From Sulfitobacter marinus (lineage in GTDB: Bacteria; Pseudomonadota; Alphaproteobacteria; Rhodobacterales; Rhodobacteraceae): 64,000 nucleotides of DNA. The first letter of the stretch is position 1. Each line of letters starts with the position of its first letter. The translations under genes and the position numbers were made by a program. Below are positions 51,803 through 60,248 of the stretch, piece by piece. The DNA lies in contig NZ_FPAJ01000001.1 of the NCBI RefSeq assembly GCF_900116285.1, positions 992,001 to 1,056,000 of the forward strand, in the 5' to 3' direction. The notes beneath the pieces were generated by a model. The model made no database searches, was not told where the DNA came from, and saw nothing but the letters and a program-made list of their open reading frames with translations.

Positions 51803-52887
51803 TCCGCGGCCTCCCGGCTGATATTATCATGCGCTTCGCGGCGCAGCTTGCGGATCAGTTCCAGTTCGGATTGGAAATCGACGTAATGGGGTAGTTTGAT
51901 ATGCTCCAAAAACCCTGTCGCCTGAATGTTATCGCCATGATATAAAACGAATTCTTCATCCTGCGCTGGTGCGCCGAGGTTATCCTCGCCCAGTTCTTTC
52001 CAGCGTAATGCGCGGTCGACCAAGGCCATGGAAATCGCCTTGCGTTCGGTCATGCCAAACACCAGCCCATAGCCGCGGGTAAACTGCGGCGGTTGCGTTT
52101 TTGAGCCTTGAAACTGGTTGACGGTTTCGCATTCCGTCACGGTGATCTCTCCGATCTCGATGGCAAAGCCCAACTCGGGGATTTCCATTTCAACGGCGAC
52201 CGTCCCGATGCGCAATTCAGCGACAAAGGCATGGTTGCGCGCGTATCCACGTTGGGTGGAATAGGCCATGCCGAGCAAAAACCCCTCGTCCCCCCGCGTC
52301 AGCGATTGCAGGCGCAAGGCGCGGCTTGCGGGCAATTCCAACGGCGTGCGGGTCAGATCGTCTGGTACTGCGTCGCCGGTCGGTTCGGTCTGGATCAACC
52401 CCTCGCGGTCCAGAAAGGACATGATGTGGGGCGTCGCAGCGTCTGAAGGCGCGGCTGTCGGTACATCTGCACCCTCGCCATCAGCGGCCAGTTTGAAATC
52501 CAGCAACCGGTGGGTGTAATCAAAGGTCGGCCCCAGAACCTGCCCCCCCGGCGCGTCTTTGAAGGTTGCCGACACCCGCCTGTCGCAAGCCATGTCTTCG
52601 GTCTCAATCGGGTTCGATCCGCCAAAACGCGGCAAGGTGGTGCGATAGGCGCGGATCAGAAAGATCGCCTCGATCAGATCACCGCGCGCCTGTTTGATCG
52701 CAAGGGCGGCAAGATCGGGATCATAAAGCGACCCTTCGGCCATGACACGGTTCACGGCCAGCGCCATCTGCTCGCGGATTTGCGCGACGCTTAGCTCGGG
52801 GATAGCGGTATCGCCGCGCCGTTCATCCGCCAGCCACGCATGGGCATTATCAATGGCGCGCTCGCCGCCTTTTACAGCAACATACAT
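51799..52887 (-). CDS. phnI: C-P lyase subunit PhnI
   Basis: PhnI is the nucleosidase that installs the phosphonate on ribose triphosphate with help from PhnGHL. The 362-residue protein starts MYVAVKGGERAIDNAHAWLA and contains LIEAIFLIRAYRTTLPRFGG and YGLVFGMTERKAISMALVDR. The phnH stop shares one base with this start (TGATG). Ordinary length. Confidence 0.95.
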   Translation of the reverse strand: MYVAVKGGERAIDNAHAWLADERRGDTAIPELSVAQIREQMALAVNRVMAEGSLYDPDLAALAIKQARGDLIEAIFLIRAYRTTLPRFGGSNPIETEDMACDRRVSATFKDAPGGQVLGPTFDYTHRLLDFKLAADGEGADVPTAAPSDAATPHIMSFLDREGLIQTEPTGDAVPDDLTRTPLELPASRALRLQSLTRGDEGFLLGMAYSTQRGYARNHAFVAELRIGTVAVEMEIPELGFAIEIGEITVTECETVNQFQGSKTQPPQFTRGYGLVFGMTERKAISMALVDRALRWKELGEDNLGAPAQDEEFVLYHGDNIQATGFLEHIKLPHYVDFQSELELIRKLRREAHDNISREAAE

Positions 52888-53447
52888 CAGCCGACCCTCG
52901 TTGTGCGGGGCAGCGCCGCAAGGCGGTCGCCGCAGGTGAAAATGAAATCCAGCCCCAGCGGGAATAGTGCCGCGTTGGTTTGAAATCGCTGCGTTTCGGG
53001 CAAGGATAAGGTTGCTTTGTCCTTGATCCCCGGTCCGCGCAGGATCGCGTCGTCATTGGACAACGTCCGGCTTTCGACAATAACGGTGGCCGACCGGTCG
53101 GGATATTGCGCCGTGCCAATCGGAAAATCCGACAGCGGCAATTCATCCCATGCGCCAAGGGCAAACATCGCGCCCCGCGCATCGGTAAAGGGGGCACCGG
53201 TATGAAAGGTAATCCAGTCACGCACCTGCGGCGTGTCATGGCTGGCCGCAAGAAAAACGGGCGTTTCCGGATCGCATAATGTCAGGACGACAACACCGGC
53301 GGCCATGCTCATCGGGGACGGAGGGTGCGCGCCCTGCACGCGGGCAATGTCGCCGGGGCGTGCCATCGCCGTCATCACCGCACGAAAGGCATGGGATGCA
53401 TCAACGGGCAGATTGGCAAAGCCGCCTTCAAGGGTTTGTGCCTGCAT
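52887..53447 (-). CDS. phnH: C-P lyase core subunit PhnH
   Basis: This 186-residue subunit forms part of the PhnGHIJ core and is needed for phosphonate transfer to ATP ribose. It begins MQAQTLEGGFANLPVDASHA and contains FRAVMTAMARPGDIARV and FIFTCGDRLAALPRTTRV at its end. It shares a base with phnI and phnG. No catalytic residues are assigned within PhnH in the known complex. Confidence 0.94.
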   Translation of the reverse strand: MQAQTLEGGFANLPVDASHAFRAVMTAMARPGDIARVQGAHPPSPMSMAAGVVVLTLCDPETPVFLAASHDTPQVRDWITFHTGAPFTDARGAMFALGAWDELPLSDFPIGTAQYPDRSATVIVESRTLSNDDAILRGPGIKDKATLSLPETQRFQTNAALFPLGLDFIFTCGDRLAALPRTTRVG

Positions 53448-53902
53448 CAGTCTTCCCCCCGCACCATGGTATAGAAATCAACTTTGGTTGCGGCTGCCTT
53501 GGCCGCGCGCCCGGTCTTGCGGGCCGTCATGGCATCGCGCAACGGGGTCAAAACTACTGCCTCGACCGTTTCGGCCGCATCCGTTTGCATCAGCGCATCA
53601 ACCAAGGCCGCGTGGAGCGCATGGTCTTTCTCCCTGCCTTGCACATAGCCATGCCCAACCGTTCCGTCGGCCAACCTGACAGAGGCGCGAGTGACGGTCA
53701 TTTCGCCCAAGTTGAACGCCGCACCAACGGCCCCTGCCCGCCCCCGAACCATAACGCCGCCAATCTCGGGGCTGCGCAAAACGGTATGGTCGGGCGTCAT
53801 GTTCAGCGCCGCCCAATGACGGGCAACATCTGAGGCCGCAGATTTGGCCAAAAGACCAAGCCAGCTTTTTCGCGACGCGTTTGGATCACTCATCATATTC
53901 AT
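53447..53902 (-). CDS. phnG: C-P lyase core subunit PhnG
   Basis: This 151-residue first gene of the C-P lyase operon encodes a core subunit that binds PhnI. The sequence has RKSWLGLLAKSAASDVARHW and FNLGEMTVTRASVRLADGTV followed by GHGYVQGREKDHALHAALVD. GAAGG seven bases before the ATG at 53902 supports that start; in-frame ATGs at 53896 and 53893 also exist. The upstream region between it and phnF carries the candidate PhnF operator. Confidence 0.93.
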   Translation of the reverse strand: MNMMSDPNASRKSWLGLLAKSAASDVARHWAALNMTPDHTVLRSPEIGGVMVRGRAGAVGAAFNLGEMTVTRASVRLADGTVGHGYVQGREKDHALHAALVDALMQTDAAETVEAVVLTPLRDAMTARKTGRAAKAAATKVDFYTMVRGED

Positions 53903-53919
53903 CTAGACACCTTCTTTAG

Positions 53920-53939
53920 TTGCCTATACAACTAGACAA
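53920..53939. promoter_or_regulatory. Candidate PhnF operator
   Basis: On the minus strand this 20-base site reads TTGTCTA-GTTGTA-TAGGCAA, an inverted repeat with six of seven arm bases matched. Its inner half TTGTATAGGCAA agrees at nine of twelve bases with the mycobacterial PhnF site TGGTATAGACCA as I recall it. It lies 17 bases before phnG and 56 before phnF, so the repressor could control both genes. Confidence 0.55.
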
Positions 53940-53995
53940 ATACTACTCAACAACTCTCATGCTGCCAATCCCCCATAATATGAAGTTTTCATGAC

Positions 53996-54709
53996 ATGAC
54001 CCGTCGCACACCGATCTGGAAAGCCATTGCCGACACTGTGTGCGGAGATATCACCGGCGGTGTCTACTGCGCCGGTGACAAGCTGCCGACCGAAGCAACC
54101 CTTGCCGCGCGCTTCGGCGTTAACCGGCACACGGTGCGTCAGGCCTTGGCCGCTTTGGCCGATGAGGGGATCGTCCATGCAAGGCGCGGTTCGGGTGTTT
54201 TCGTGACCATGACGCCAACCGATTATCCCATCGGCCGCCGGGTCCGGTTTCACCAGAACCTGACCGCTGCCGGGCGCACCCCCGCCAAAACCGCCCTGCT
54301 GTTGGAAACCCGCCCCGCCAACGCATCCGAGACGGACGCCCTGCAGATCGCCAGCGGGGCAAAGGTACATGCCTACGAGGGTCTGTCGCTGGTCGAAAAC
54401 CTGCCCATCGCGCTGTTTCGCAGTGTCTTTCCCGCCGACCGTTTTCCTGAAATGCTCGACTATCTACGTGCTGATCCTTCGGTGACAGCAGCTTTGGCCA
54501 AATGCGGTGTGGAGGACTATACCCGAGCATCGACACGGGTGAACGCAAAGCTGGCCACCGCCACACAGGCGCTGCATCTACGGATTGCCGAGAACGCACC
54601 AATTTTACGCACCATCAACGTGAATGTCGCCCCCGATGGCACCCCGATCGAGGTCGGGCGCACATGGTTTGCCGCAGATAAGGTGACATTGACGCTGTCA
54701 GACCCATAA
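53996..54709 (+). CDS. phnF: GntR/HutC-family repressor PhnF
   Basis: The 237-residue regulator has an N-terminal winged helix (about 1-72: GDKLPTEATLAARFGVNRHT, VRQALAALADEGIVHARRGS) and a C-terminal UTRA effector domain (about 80-237). PhnF represses phosphonate genes when phosphate is available. It is divergent to phnG with 93 bases between start codons and convergent to the acetyltransferase gene. The ATG at 53996 begins MTRRTPIWKAIADTVCGDIT. Confidence 0.92.
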   Translation: MTRRTPIWKAIADTVCGDITGGVYCAGDKLPTEATLAARFGVNRHTVRQALAALADEGIVHARRGSGVFVTMTPTDYPIGRRVRFHQNLTAAGRTPAKTALLLETRPANASETDALQIASGAKVHAYEGLSLVENLPIALFRSVFPADRFPEMLDYLRADPSVTAALAKCGVEDYTRASTRVNAKLATATQALHLRIAENAPILRTINVNVAPDGTPIEVGRTWFAADKVTLTLSDP

Positions 54710-54721
54710 CCCCCGGCGCGA

Positions 54722-55336
54722 CTATTCATAGCGCTCCAGAAAAGCCTCAGCCGTAAGGGTCCGGAAATCGGTCAGCGTCTGCCGCAATCGGTCATGGGGC
54801 CAATCCCACCATGCCAGCGCCATCAGCCGATCTGCAATATCAACGGTAAAACGCGCCCGCAACGGCACAGCGGGGATGCCCGCCACGATCATGTAGGGCG
54901 CGACGTCTTTGGTCACGATTGCGCCTCCTGCCACCACCGCACCATGACCGATGGTCACTTCTGGCCGGACTTGTGCGCCGTGGCCCAACCATGTGTCATG
55001 CCCGATGACCGCGCGCCTCGTGCGTCTGTGGTCGAACCAAGCCGCATCGTGATCTGCATCGTCAAAGTAGTCGCCCGACCGATAGTGAAAGTGATGCAAG
55101 CTGGCCTTGTCCATCGGGTGATCCGTGGCCCCGATCCGGACAAAGGCCGCGATATTGGCGAACTTGCCCACGGCGGTATTGGCAATGTCACAATATCTGT
55201 CGCAATAGGCGTAGTCGTCGAAATGGCTATGCGCCAATCTGGTCCCGCGTCCGATTTCGACAAAGGCTCCGAAACGCGCATCATTCACCTCGCAATCAGG
55301 GTGGAGAAAGGGCGCATCCGCTTTCAATCGCGCCAT
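54722..55336 (-). CDS. Phosphonate-linked hexapeptide acetyltransferase
   Basis: The 204-residue protein has left-handed beta-helix hexapeptide repeats (VEIGRGTRLAHSHFDDYAYC; IGHDTWLGHGAQVRPEVTIG; HGAVVAGGAIVTKDVAPYMI) as in LbH acyltransferases. The active-site His in the GHGAVV block is present. A family of this kind recurs in phosphonate operons, where acetylation could detoxify or condition aminoalkylphosphonates, as PhnO does. The acceptor is unknown. It starts at a TGATG junction with the phnE2 stop. Confidence 0.88.
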   Translation of the reverse strand: MARLKADAPFLHPDCEVNDARFGAFVEIGRGTRLAHSHFDDYAYCDRYCDIANTAVGKFANIAAFVRIGATDHPMDKASLHHFHYRSGDYFDDADHDAAWFDHRRTRRAVIGHDTWLGHGAQVRPEVTIGHGAVVAGGAIVTKDVAPYMIVAGIPAVPLRARFTVDIADRLMALAWWDWPHDRLRQTLTDFRTLTAEAFLERYE

Positions 55337-56625
55337 CAGCCATCGCCCTTGATCAGCTTCCGGCGCAACCAGCCGGACAGGCTGTCCATCGCCATGACCA
55401 GCAAGATGATCAAAACGATGTAATAGGTGACCTCTTCCCAGTCCTTTTGGGTCGCGATGGCCTGGGTCAACAGCAAGCCGATGCCGCCACCGGTGATTGC
55501 CCCGATAATGGTCGCCGATCTGGTATTGGATTCAAGGTAGTACAGCACCTGGCTTATCAGGACCGGCAACACCTGCGGGAAGACCCCGAAACGATAGCGT
55601 TGCATCGGCTTGGCCCCTGTCGATGTGATCCCTTCGATCTGCTTTTCATCCACATTCTCAAGAGCTTCCGAGAACATCTTGCCGAATGTGCCTGTGTCCG
55701 TCAGCAAGATCGCAAGCGAACCGGTCAGGGGTCCGGGGCCGAACGCGCGGCTTAGCACGATGGTCCAGATCAACCCGTCCACACCGCGCAAGAAATCAAA
55801 CACCCGCCGCGCGGCAAAGCGGAAGATGCCCAAGGGGGTAAAGTTACGCGCCGCCAAAAAGGCCAGCGGCAAGGCAAAGATCGCCGCACCAAAGGTGCCC
55901 AGAAACGCCATCAGCAAGGTCTCGAACAAGGCCCAAAGCACATCCCCGTGCCGCCACATCTTATTGGTCCAAAAATCCTGCCAGATCGCCCCCGCCTCAC
56001 CGCTCAGGGCATGCCTGGCCAGCTCAACAGGTCCCATGCCATAATAGGGGCTGTCGAGTGTGAAAAAGAACAGCTCCCAGCCGTAGCTGTATTTGAACAC
56101 CTCGGCGCGGGCGCGGGTGATTGTAAAGCGCCCCGCATCGGTGGCGATCATAACGCGGTTCTTTGAGGCGTTGATATAATCAGGCAGATCACCTCTCGGA
56201 AACACCGCATTCACGCCCGTGCCATTAGGCCGCGCCGTCACCACCCCGTAGCCGGGAATGTCATAGCTGACCTGAGGCCCCAGGGTGATTACATGGCCCT
56301 TACCCAGATCAACCACTGTGGCATCGCCCAAGCTGACCCAATCGGGCGCGGTGCCGCCGGGGTATTGCCCCTTGCGCTCGCCCTCGACCGAGATGGAAAT
56401 CGCCCCGTCTCGGTTATTCTGCGCAACATGGGTTTTGTAGCTGTAGCTGTCAGACAGCAGCGTGCGGGCGTTGTTCAGGTTGATCCGGTCGCCAAGGCCC
56501 GCCACATCGAAAGAGACGAAAATATAGGCAAAATAGGCCAGAATGACCAATGGCACGGCTATGGTCAGGCGTTTCTTGCGGCTGAATGCCGTCAGCGTGG
56601 CAGCATGAAGGGTGGCGGTTGTCAT
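55336..56625 (-). CDS. phnE: Phosphonate ABC permease PhnE, second copy
   Basis: The 429-residue permease has one N-terminal helix (LTIAVPLVILAYFAYIFVSF), an extended periplasmic region of about 180 residues, and five or six C-terminal helices (LLMAFLGTFGAAIFALPLAF) with the loop FSEALENVDEKQIEGITSTG and YRFGVFPQVLPVLISQVLYY. It is longer than PhnE1 by the periplasmic stretch. It overlaps phnE1 by four bases and the acetyltransferase start by one. PhnE1/E2 pairs form the channel for PhnC and PhnD. Confidence 0.92.
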   Translation of the reverse strand: MTTATLHAATLTAFSRKKRLTIAVPLVILAYFAYIFVSFDVAGLGDRINLNNARTLLSDSYSYKTHVAQNNRDGAISISVEGERKGQYPGGTAPDWVSLGDATVVDLGKGHVITLGPQVSYDIPGYGVVTARPNGTGVNAVFPRGDLPDYINASKNRVMIATDAGRFTITRARAEVFKYSYGWELFFFTLDSPYYGMGPVELARHALSGEAGAIWQDFWTNKMWRHGDVLWALFETLLMAFLGTFGAAIFALPLAFLAARNFTPLGIFRFAARRVFDFLRGVDGLIWTIVLSRAFGPGPLTGSLAILLTDTGTFGKMFSEALENVDEKQIEGITSTGAKPMQRYRFGVFPQVLPVLISQVLYYLESNTRSATIIGAITGGGIGLLLTQAIATQKDWEEVTYYIVLIILLVMAMDSLSGWLRRKLIKGDG

Positions 56626-57506
56626 AGGATCACCTGTGGGTTTGCGGCACCATGGGTCAGTCGGTTGCGCAGCAGACCCGATAGCTGGTCCACAACGACA
56701 ATGGTCAGGAAAAGTAGGATAAAGATCGCTGCGGCTTCGTCGTATTTCCCGATGCCCCAGCTCATGGTGTTACGCAGGTCATAGCCAATGCCGCCTGCCC
56801 CGACAAAACCTAGGATAGCCGAGGCACGGATATTGATCTCGAACCGTAACAGCGCGTAGCTTAGATAGTTCGGTGCGACCTGCGGGATGACGCCGAGCAC
56901 CATCCGCTGCGTCCAGCCTGCCCCGACCGAGGCCAGCCCTTCGACGGGTTTGAGAGAAGCGTTTTCATTGACCTCGGAGAACAGTTTACCCAAGGCCCCA
57001 ACGGAATGCAGCGCAATCGCGATCATCGCAGGCACAGGCCCGCCGCCCAGCATAAAGATCAGCACCAAGGCGATGACGATTTCAGGGATGGCCCGCAGGA
57101 TATCCAGCACCCGGCGCAGCGGGTTCACCAGCCATGGCACGGGCGCAAAACCGCGCGTGACCAGCAAGGACATCGCCAACCCCAACAAACCGCCGATCAG
57201 GGTCGATGCCGCGGCAATGTTGATTGTCTCGATCAAAGACGGAAAATACTTGATCAGATAGCCGGGCATCAACGGTGCACGTTCAAATGCCTCGCTGAAC
57301 ATGGCGGCCGGAAAGTCGAAAATGTGGGAAAGCCCGTCCCAAAAGCCGCCTGCATTCCGCTTGTCGGCGGTGTAAAAGCCCGACACCAAAAGCGCCAAAA
57401 ACACCACCATCATGATGAAATTCATCAGCCGCTTCTTCTTGATATGCTCAAGATATGCGCCGCCATCTGTGGTGGCATTCCCGCCGGTTTCTGTCTTGTC
57501 TGCCAT
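56622..57506 (-). CDS. phnE: Phosphonate ABC permease PhnE, first copy
   Basis: The 294-residue permease has a cytoplasmic leader of about 30 residues and six membrane helices (LMNFIMMVVFLALLVSGFYT; ILRAIPEIVIALVLIFMLGG), with the conserved loop LFSEVNENASLKPVEGLASV and MVLGVIPQVAPNYLSYALLR. It lies 67 bases after phnD, with a hairpin in the gap, and overlaps phnE2 by four bases. Confidence 0.93.
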   Translation of the reverse strand: MADKTETGGNATTDGGAYLEHIKKKRLMNFIMMVVFLALLVSGFYTADKRNAGGFWDGLSHIFDFPAAMFSEAFERAPLMPGYLIKYFPSLIETINIAAASTLIGGLLGLAMSLLVTRGFAPVPWLVNPLRRVLDILRAIPEIVIALVLIFMLGGGPVPAMIAIALHSVGALGKLFSEVNENASLKPVEGLASVGAGWTQRMVLGVIPQVAPNYLSYALLRFEINIRASAILGFVGAGGIGYDLRNTMSWGIGKYDEAAAIFILLFLTIVVVDQLSGLLRNRLTHGAANPQVIL

Positions 57507-57526
57507 GCCCTACCCCGCCTAAGTGA

Positions 57527-57551
57527 CTGGCCCCGGACAATCCGGAGCCAG
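57527..57551 (-). promoter_or_regulatory. Intercistronic hairpin between phnD and phnE1
   Basis: CTGGCTCCGGA pairs with TCCGGGGCCAG in an 11-base-pair stem with one G-U pair and a three-base loop. It lies 22 bases after the phnD stop, in the gap before phnE1. Like the hairpins after smoE and nrtA it marks the end of a binding-protein gene and may stabilise its message or trim transcription. Confidence 0.75.
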
Positions 57552-57573
57552 AAAAATCATGTAATCGACTGAT

Positions 57574-58482
57574 TTAATTTGATTTCGCCAGACGGGCGGC
57601 GACGATCGATGTATAGGCATCATGGGTGATCGGATCGAAACCGCTGACTTCGCCGCCGGCAAGGGCCGCCGCGCATTCGGGATCAGTTTCGCCCATGGTG
57701 TCGATGATGTTTGTCACTGTCGCACGCACATCGTCAGGCAGGGCGTTGCGCAAAACAACAGGCTCGCCCGGGATCAGCTTGGAGCGCCAGATTTCGACCA
57801 AATCGTTCATATCAACAAGGCCCGCATCCACCGCTTTGCGCAGTGCACCAAAGGTATAACCGTCTTCCCAGTTGCCCTGTCCATCCGTCCAGGTCACGCC
57901 GCCATCCACGTCGCCATTGTTCACAGCAACGATGGTTTGTTCATGGCCGCCGGTGAATTTGACTTCGCCAAAGTAATCGCCGCTTTCCATGGAGGCACCG
58001 ATCTGGCCGGGGATCTCGACCGACGGGATCAGATAGCCGGAGGTGGAGTTCGGATCACCAAAGCCGAACACCTTGCCTTTCATGTCCTCAAGCGATTTTA
58101 CGCCGCTGTCCACACGGGCAAAACCAACCGAGTAATAACCGGTGCTGCCGTCAACATTGACCTTTACAAGGATCGGCGACACTGCGGTTTCATCCGCGAT
58201 GTGAACCGCCGCATAGGAGGACGGGCCCATCAGTGACAGATCAATCGTGCCGCCCAAAAGACCCTGAATGACGCCATTGTAATCGGCAGGTGCAAACAGC
58301 TTGGTTGGCACGCCAAGAGCGTCCTCAATGGCACCGCGCAAACATTCATTGCTGTTCATGCGGTCTTGGGCGTTTTCGCCGCCCAGAATGCCGATGCGGA
58401 ATTCGTCAATGGCGTGGGTTTCGGCCCATGCCGTGCCCGCCAGCGCTGTCGTCAGAAGGGCAAGTGTGATCGTCTTTTTCAT
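57574..58482 (-). CDS. phnD: Phosphonate-binding protein PhnD
   Basis: The 302-residue periplasmic protein binds alkylphosphonates for import. The signal peptide is MKKTITLALLTTALAGTAWA. The mature part has IDEFRIGILGGENAQDRMNS, GLLGGTIDLSLMGPSSYAAV and SGYLIPSVEIPGQIGASMES, as in PhnD. A long frame opens at 58638 inside phnC, but the signal peptide sets the start at 58482. phnC stops 59 bases upstream. Confidence 0.94.
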   Translation of the reverse strand: MKKTITLALLTTALAGTAWAETHAIDEFRIGILGGENAQDRMNSNECLRGAIEDALGVPTKLFAPADYNGVIQGLLGGTIDLSLMGPSSYAAVHIADETAVSPILVKVNVDGSTGYYSVGFARVDSGVKSLEDMKGKVFGFGDPNSTSGYLIPSVEIPGQIGASMESGDYFGEVKFTGGHEQTIVAVNNGDVDGGVTWTDGQGNWEDGYTFGALRKAVDAGLVDMNDLVEIWRSKLIPGEPVVLRNALPDDVRATVTNIIDTMGETDPECAAALAGGEVSGFDPITHDAYTSIVAARLAKSN

Positions 58483-58540
58483 CTTTGGTCTCTCTTCAGT
58501 TGATGCACCCGGTGTTGGAGTGCGGGTAAAGGGGGTCGCG

Positions 58541-59359
58541 CTATAGCGCTGCGATACCGGCCAGGTGTTCCTTGGCCGGGGCGGTCGTTTCGATCTGGGT
58601 CGATGTTGTTGCCTCGGAAAAGCTGGCATCAGCGCCATAGATTTCGCGGGCGGCAGCGGTGGTCAGCAGCTCTGGCAACCCGTCAAAGACGATCCTGCCG
58701 TCACGCATCCCGATGACCCGGTCGCAATAGCGCCGCGCGGTGTCCAACGTATGTAGGTTGGCGATCACCATACGGCCGTCTTGTTCGTGGATGTCGCGCA
58801 GTGATTGCATCACCACCTGCGCATTCATCGGATCAAGCGAGGCAATCGGTTCATCCGCCAGAATAATCCGGGGGTCCTGCATCAGGGCGCGTGCGATGGC
58901 GACCCGTTGCTGCTGCCCCCCCGACAACGCCTCGGCGCGCTTTGGCGCGTGCTGGGCAATCCCGAGCCGTTCCAGAATGTCGATGGCGCGGTGGATGTCC
59001 TCGTCGGGGTACAGATTGAACATGGTGGACAAGGTCGAACGGCGGTTCAGGGTGCCGTGCAGCACGTTGGACACCACATCCATGCGCGGCACGAGGTTAA
59101 ACTGTTGAAAGATCATGGCACATTGTGACTGCCAGCTGCGCTTGGCCGCGCCGCGCAGACCCGTCACATTCACGCCGTCAAAAGTAATCGCACCCGATGA
59201 TGCATCCGTCAGCCTGTTCAGCATCCGCAAAAGCGTGGATTTTCCCGCCCCCGAGCGACCGATAATCCCGATCATCATAGGCTTATCGACAACAAAGCTT
59301 GCCGCATCCACGGCGGTATTCGCGCCAAATGTTTTGGTGATCTGATCAAATTGCAGCAT
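58541..59359 (-). CDS. phnC: Phosphonate ABC transporter ATPase PhnC
   Basis: The 272-residue ATPase has Walker [11 protein letters not shown]-loop MIFQQFNLV, signature LSGGQQQRV and Walker [13 protein letters not shown]. It energises phosphonate import through PhnD and the two PhnE chains. It is the first gene of the transport operon, with a Pho-box candidate about 62 bases upstream. Confidence 0.95.
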   Translation of the reverse strand: MLQFDQITKTFGANTAVDAASFVVDKPMMIGIIGRSGAGKSTLLRMLNRLTDASSGAITFDGVNVTGLRGAAKRSWQSQCAMIFQQFNLVPRMDVVSNVLHGTLNRRSTLSTMFNLYPDEDIHRAIDILERLGIAQHAPKRAEALSGGQQQRVAIARALMQDPRIILADEPIASLDPMNAQVVMQSLRDIHEQDGRMVIANLHTLDTARRYCDRVIGMRDGRIVFDGLPELLTTAAAREIYGADASFSEATTSTQIETTAPAKEHLAGIAAL

Positions 59360-59420
59360 AACGCCCCCTTCGTGTTGCGGTGTGCCTACGCAGCAATCGA
59401 TTCACTTTTGTGGTGGTTTG

Positions 59421-59438
59421 GTTATAGTTTTGTAACAG
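59421..59438 (-). promoter_or_regulatory. Candidate Pho box upstream of phnC
   Basis: On the minus strand CTGTTAC-AAAA-CTATAAC agrees with the PhoB direct repeat CTGT(C/A)A(T/C)-N4-CTGT(C/A)A(T/C) at 12 of 14 defined positions. It lies 62 bases before the phnC start codon. PhoB-phosphate would turn on phosphonate uptake when phosphate is scarce. Confidence 0.65.
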
Positions 59439-59510
59439 GCACCCGCGGCCTAGATAGAAAACACAGCCATTTCGGGCCAATCACTTCGCTGCCCAAGGGG
59501 AGAAAGCCAC

Positions 59511-60113
59511 GTGACGAAAACGGTCAATATTGAAAAACTGGATCGCCTTGTCTTATGGCTCATAGGCGCAATCTTGGTTTATTCAGCTGTCATCTTTGTC
59601 GCCGCATATCTCTCTGGTGTGCATATGGGCACATGGGTTTGGGACCGGCATCAAAATCAGTTTTCCTGGTATTCGCGGCCAATCTTTATGATCCCTGCCG
59701 CCTATTACGCCTACCGGCGGAAACTATATCACGTGTTTGGGTTAATGGCCCTTCTTGCAACCAGCCTGTTCTGGTTCGATGCGCCGACGACGGTATCGCC
59801 AACCGTCAGCGCATATCTCCAGTGGGAAGAGCGCCTGTTCTTTACCAACACTAGTAAACTGCCCCTTGTCGCACTCACCTTGAGCGTCATCATTTTCCTC
59901 TTCCTGCTGTTTTACGCATTTTGGCAACGGAACGTTTGGTACGGCCTCGTGGTCATCAACGCCGGTACAATCCTAAAGATCATTGTCAGCATCGCCTTTG
60001 GACAAGAGGCAGGTATGGCCTCGATCATGCCATCGCTGACTAGCTTGTTGATCATCAACCTCTTTGCATGGGTTTTGTATAAACGCCGCCCTAAACCGTC
60101 ACCGCCGCAATGA
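59511..60113 (+). CDS. Six-helix membrane protein of unknown function
   Basis: The 200-residue protein has about six membrane helices (near 13-33, 50-66, 72-88, 117-138, 143-160 and 172-190), for example LPLVALTLSVIIFLFLLFYA. A basic Pro-rich tail ends KRRPKPSPPQ. I do not recognise the family. GGGGAG precedes the GTG start by eight bases. It lies 135 bases before the ferric-reductase-like gene, on the same strand, with an FNR-like box between, so it may share function but may not share the promoter. Confidence 0.75.
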   Translation: MTKTVNIEKLDRLVLWLIGAILVYSAVIFVAAYLSGVHMGTWVWDRHQNQFSWYSRPIFMIPAAYYAYRRKLYHVFGLMALLATSLFWFDAPTTVSPTVSAYLQWEERLFFTNTSKLPLVALTLSVIIFLFLLFYAFWQRNVWYGLVVINAGTILKIIVSIAFGQEAGMASIMPSLTSLLIINLFAWVLYKRRPKPSPPQ

Positions 60114-60154
60114 CTGGCCATGCGCCCACAGATGCGCGCCTTTCTGAACAAAAG

Positions 60155-60168
60155 TTGATATATCTCAA
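60155..60168. promoter_or_regulatory. Candidate FNR/FnrL box upstream of the ferric reductase gene
   Basis: TTGATATATCTCAA matches TTGAT-N4-ATCAA at nine of ten defined bases and sits in a longer perfect repeat AGTTGA-N6-TCAACT. Its centre lies about 87 bases before the ATG at 60249. It suggests oxygen control of the flavocytochrome. Confidence 0.5.
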
Positions 60169-60188
60169 CTCCGCGATCCACGATGGCG

Positions 60189-60203
60189 TAGAAGATCCTT
60201 CTA
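60189..60203. promoter_or_regulatory. Inverted repeat TAGAAG-N3-CTTCTA
   Basis: A perfect six-base inverted repeat lies 20 bases downstream of the FNR-like box and 46 before the ferric-reductase start. It may be an operator for a repressor or, as RNA, a small stem. No known consensus fits. Confidence 0.35.
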
Positions 60204-60248
60204 CAAAGGTAACCTGACCTCCTTACGAGAAATGGATCAACAGAACAT

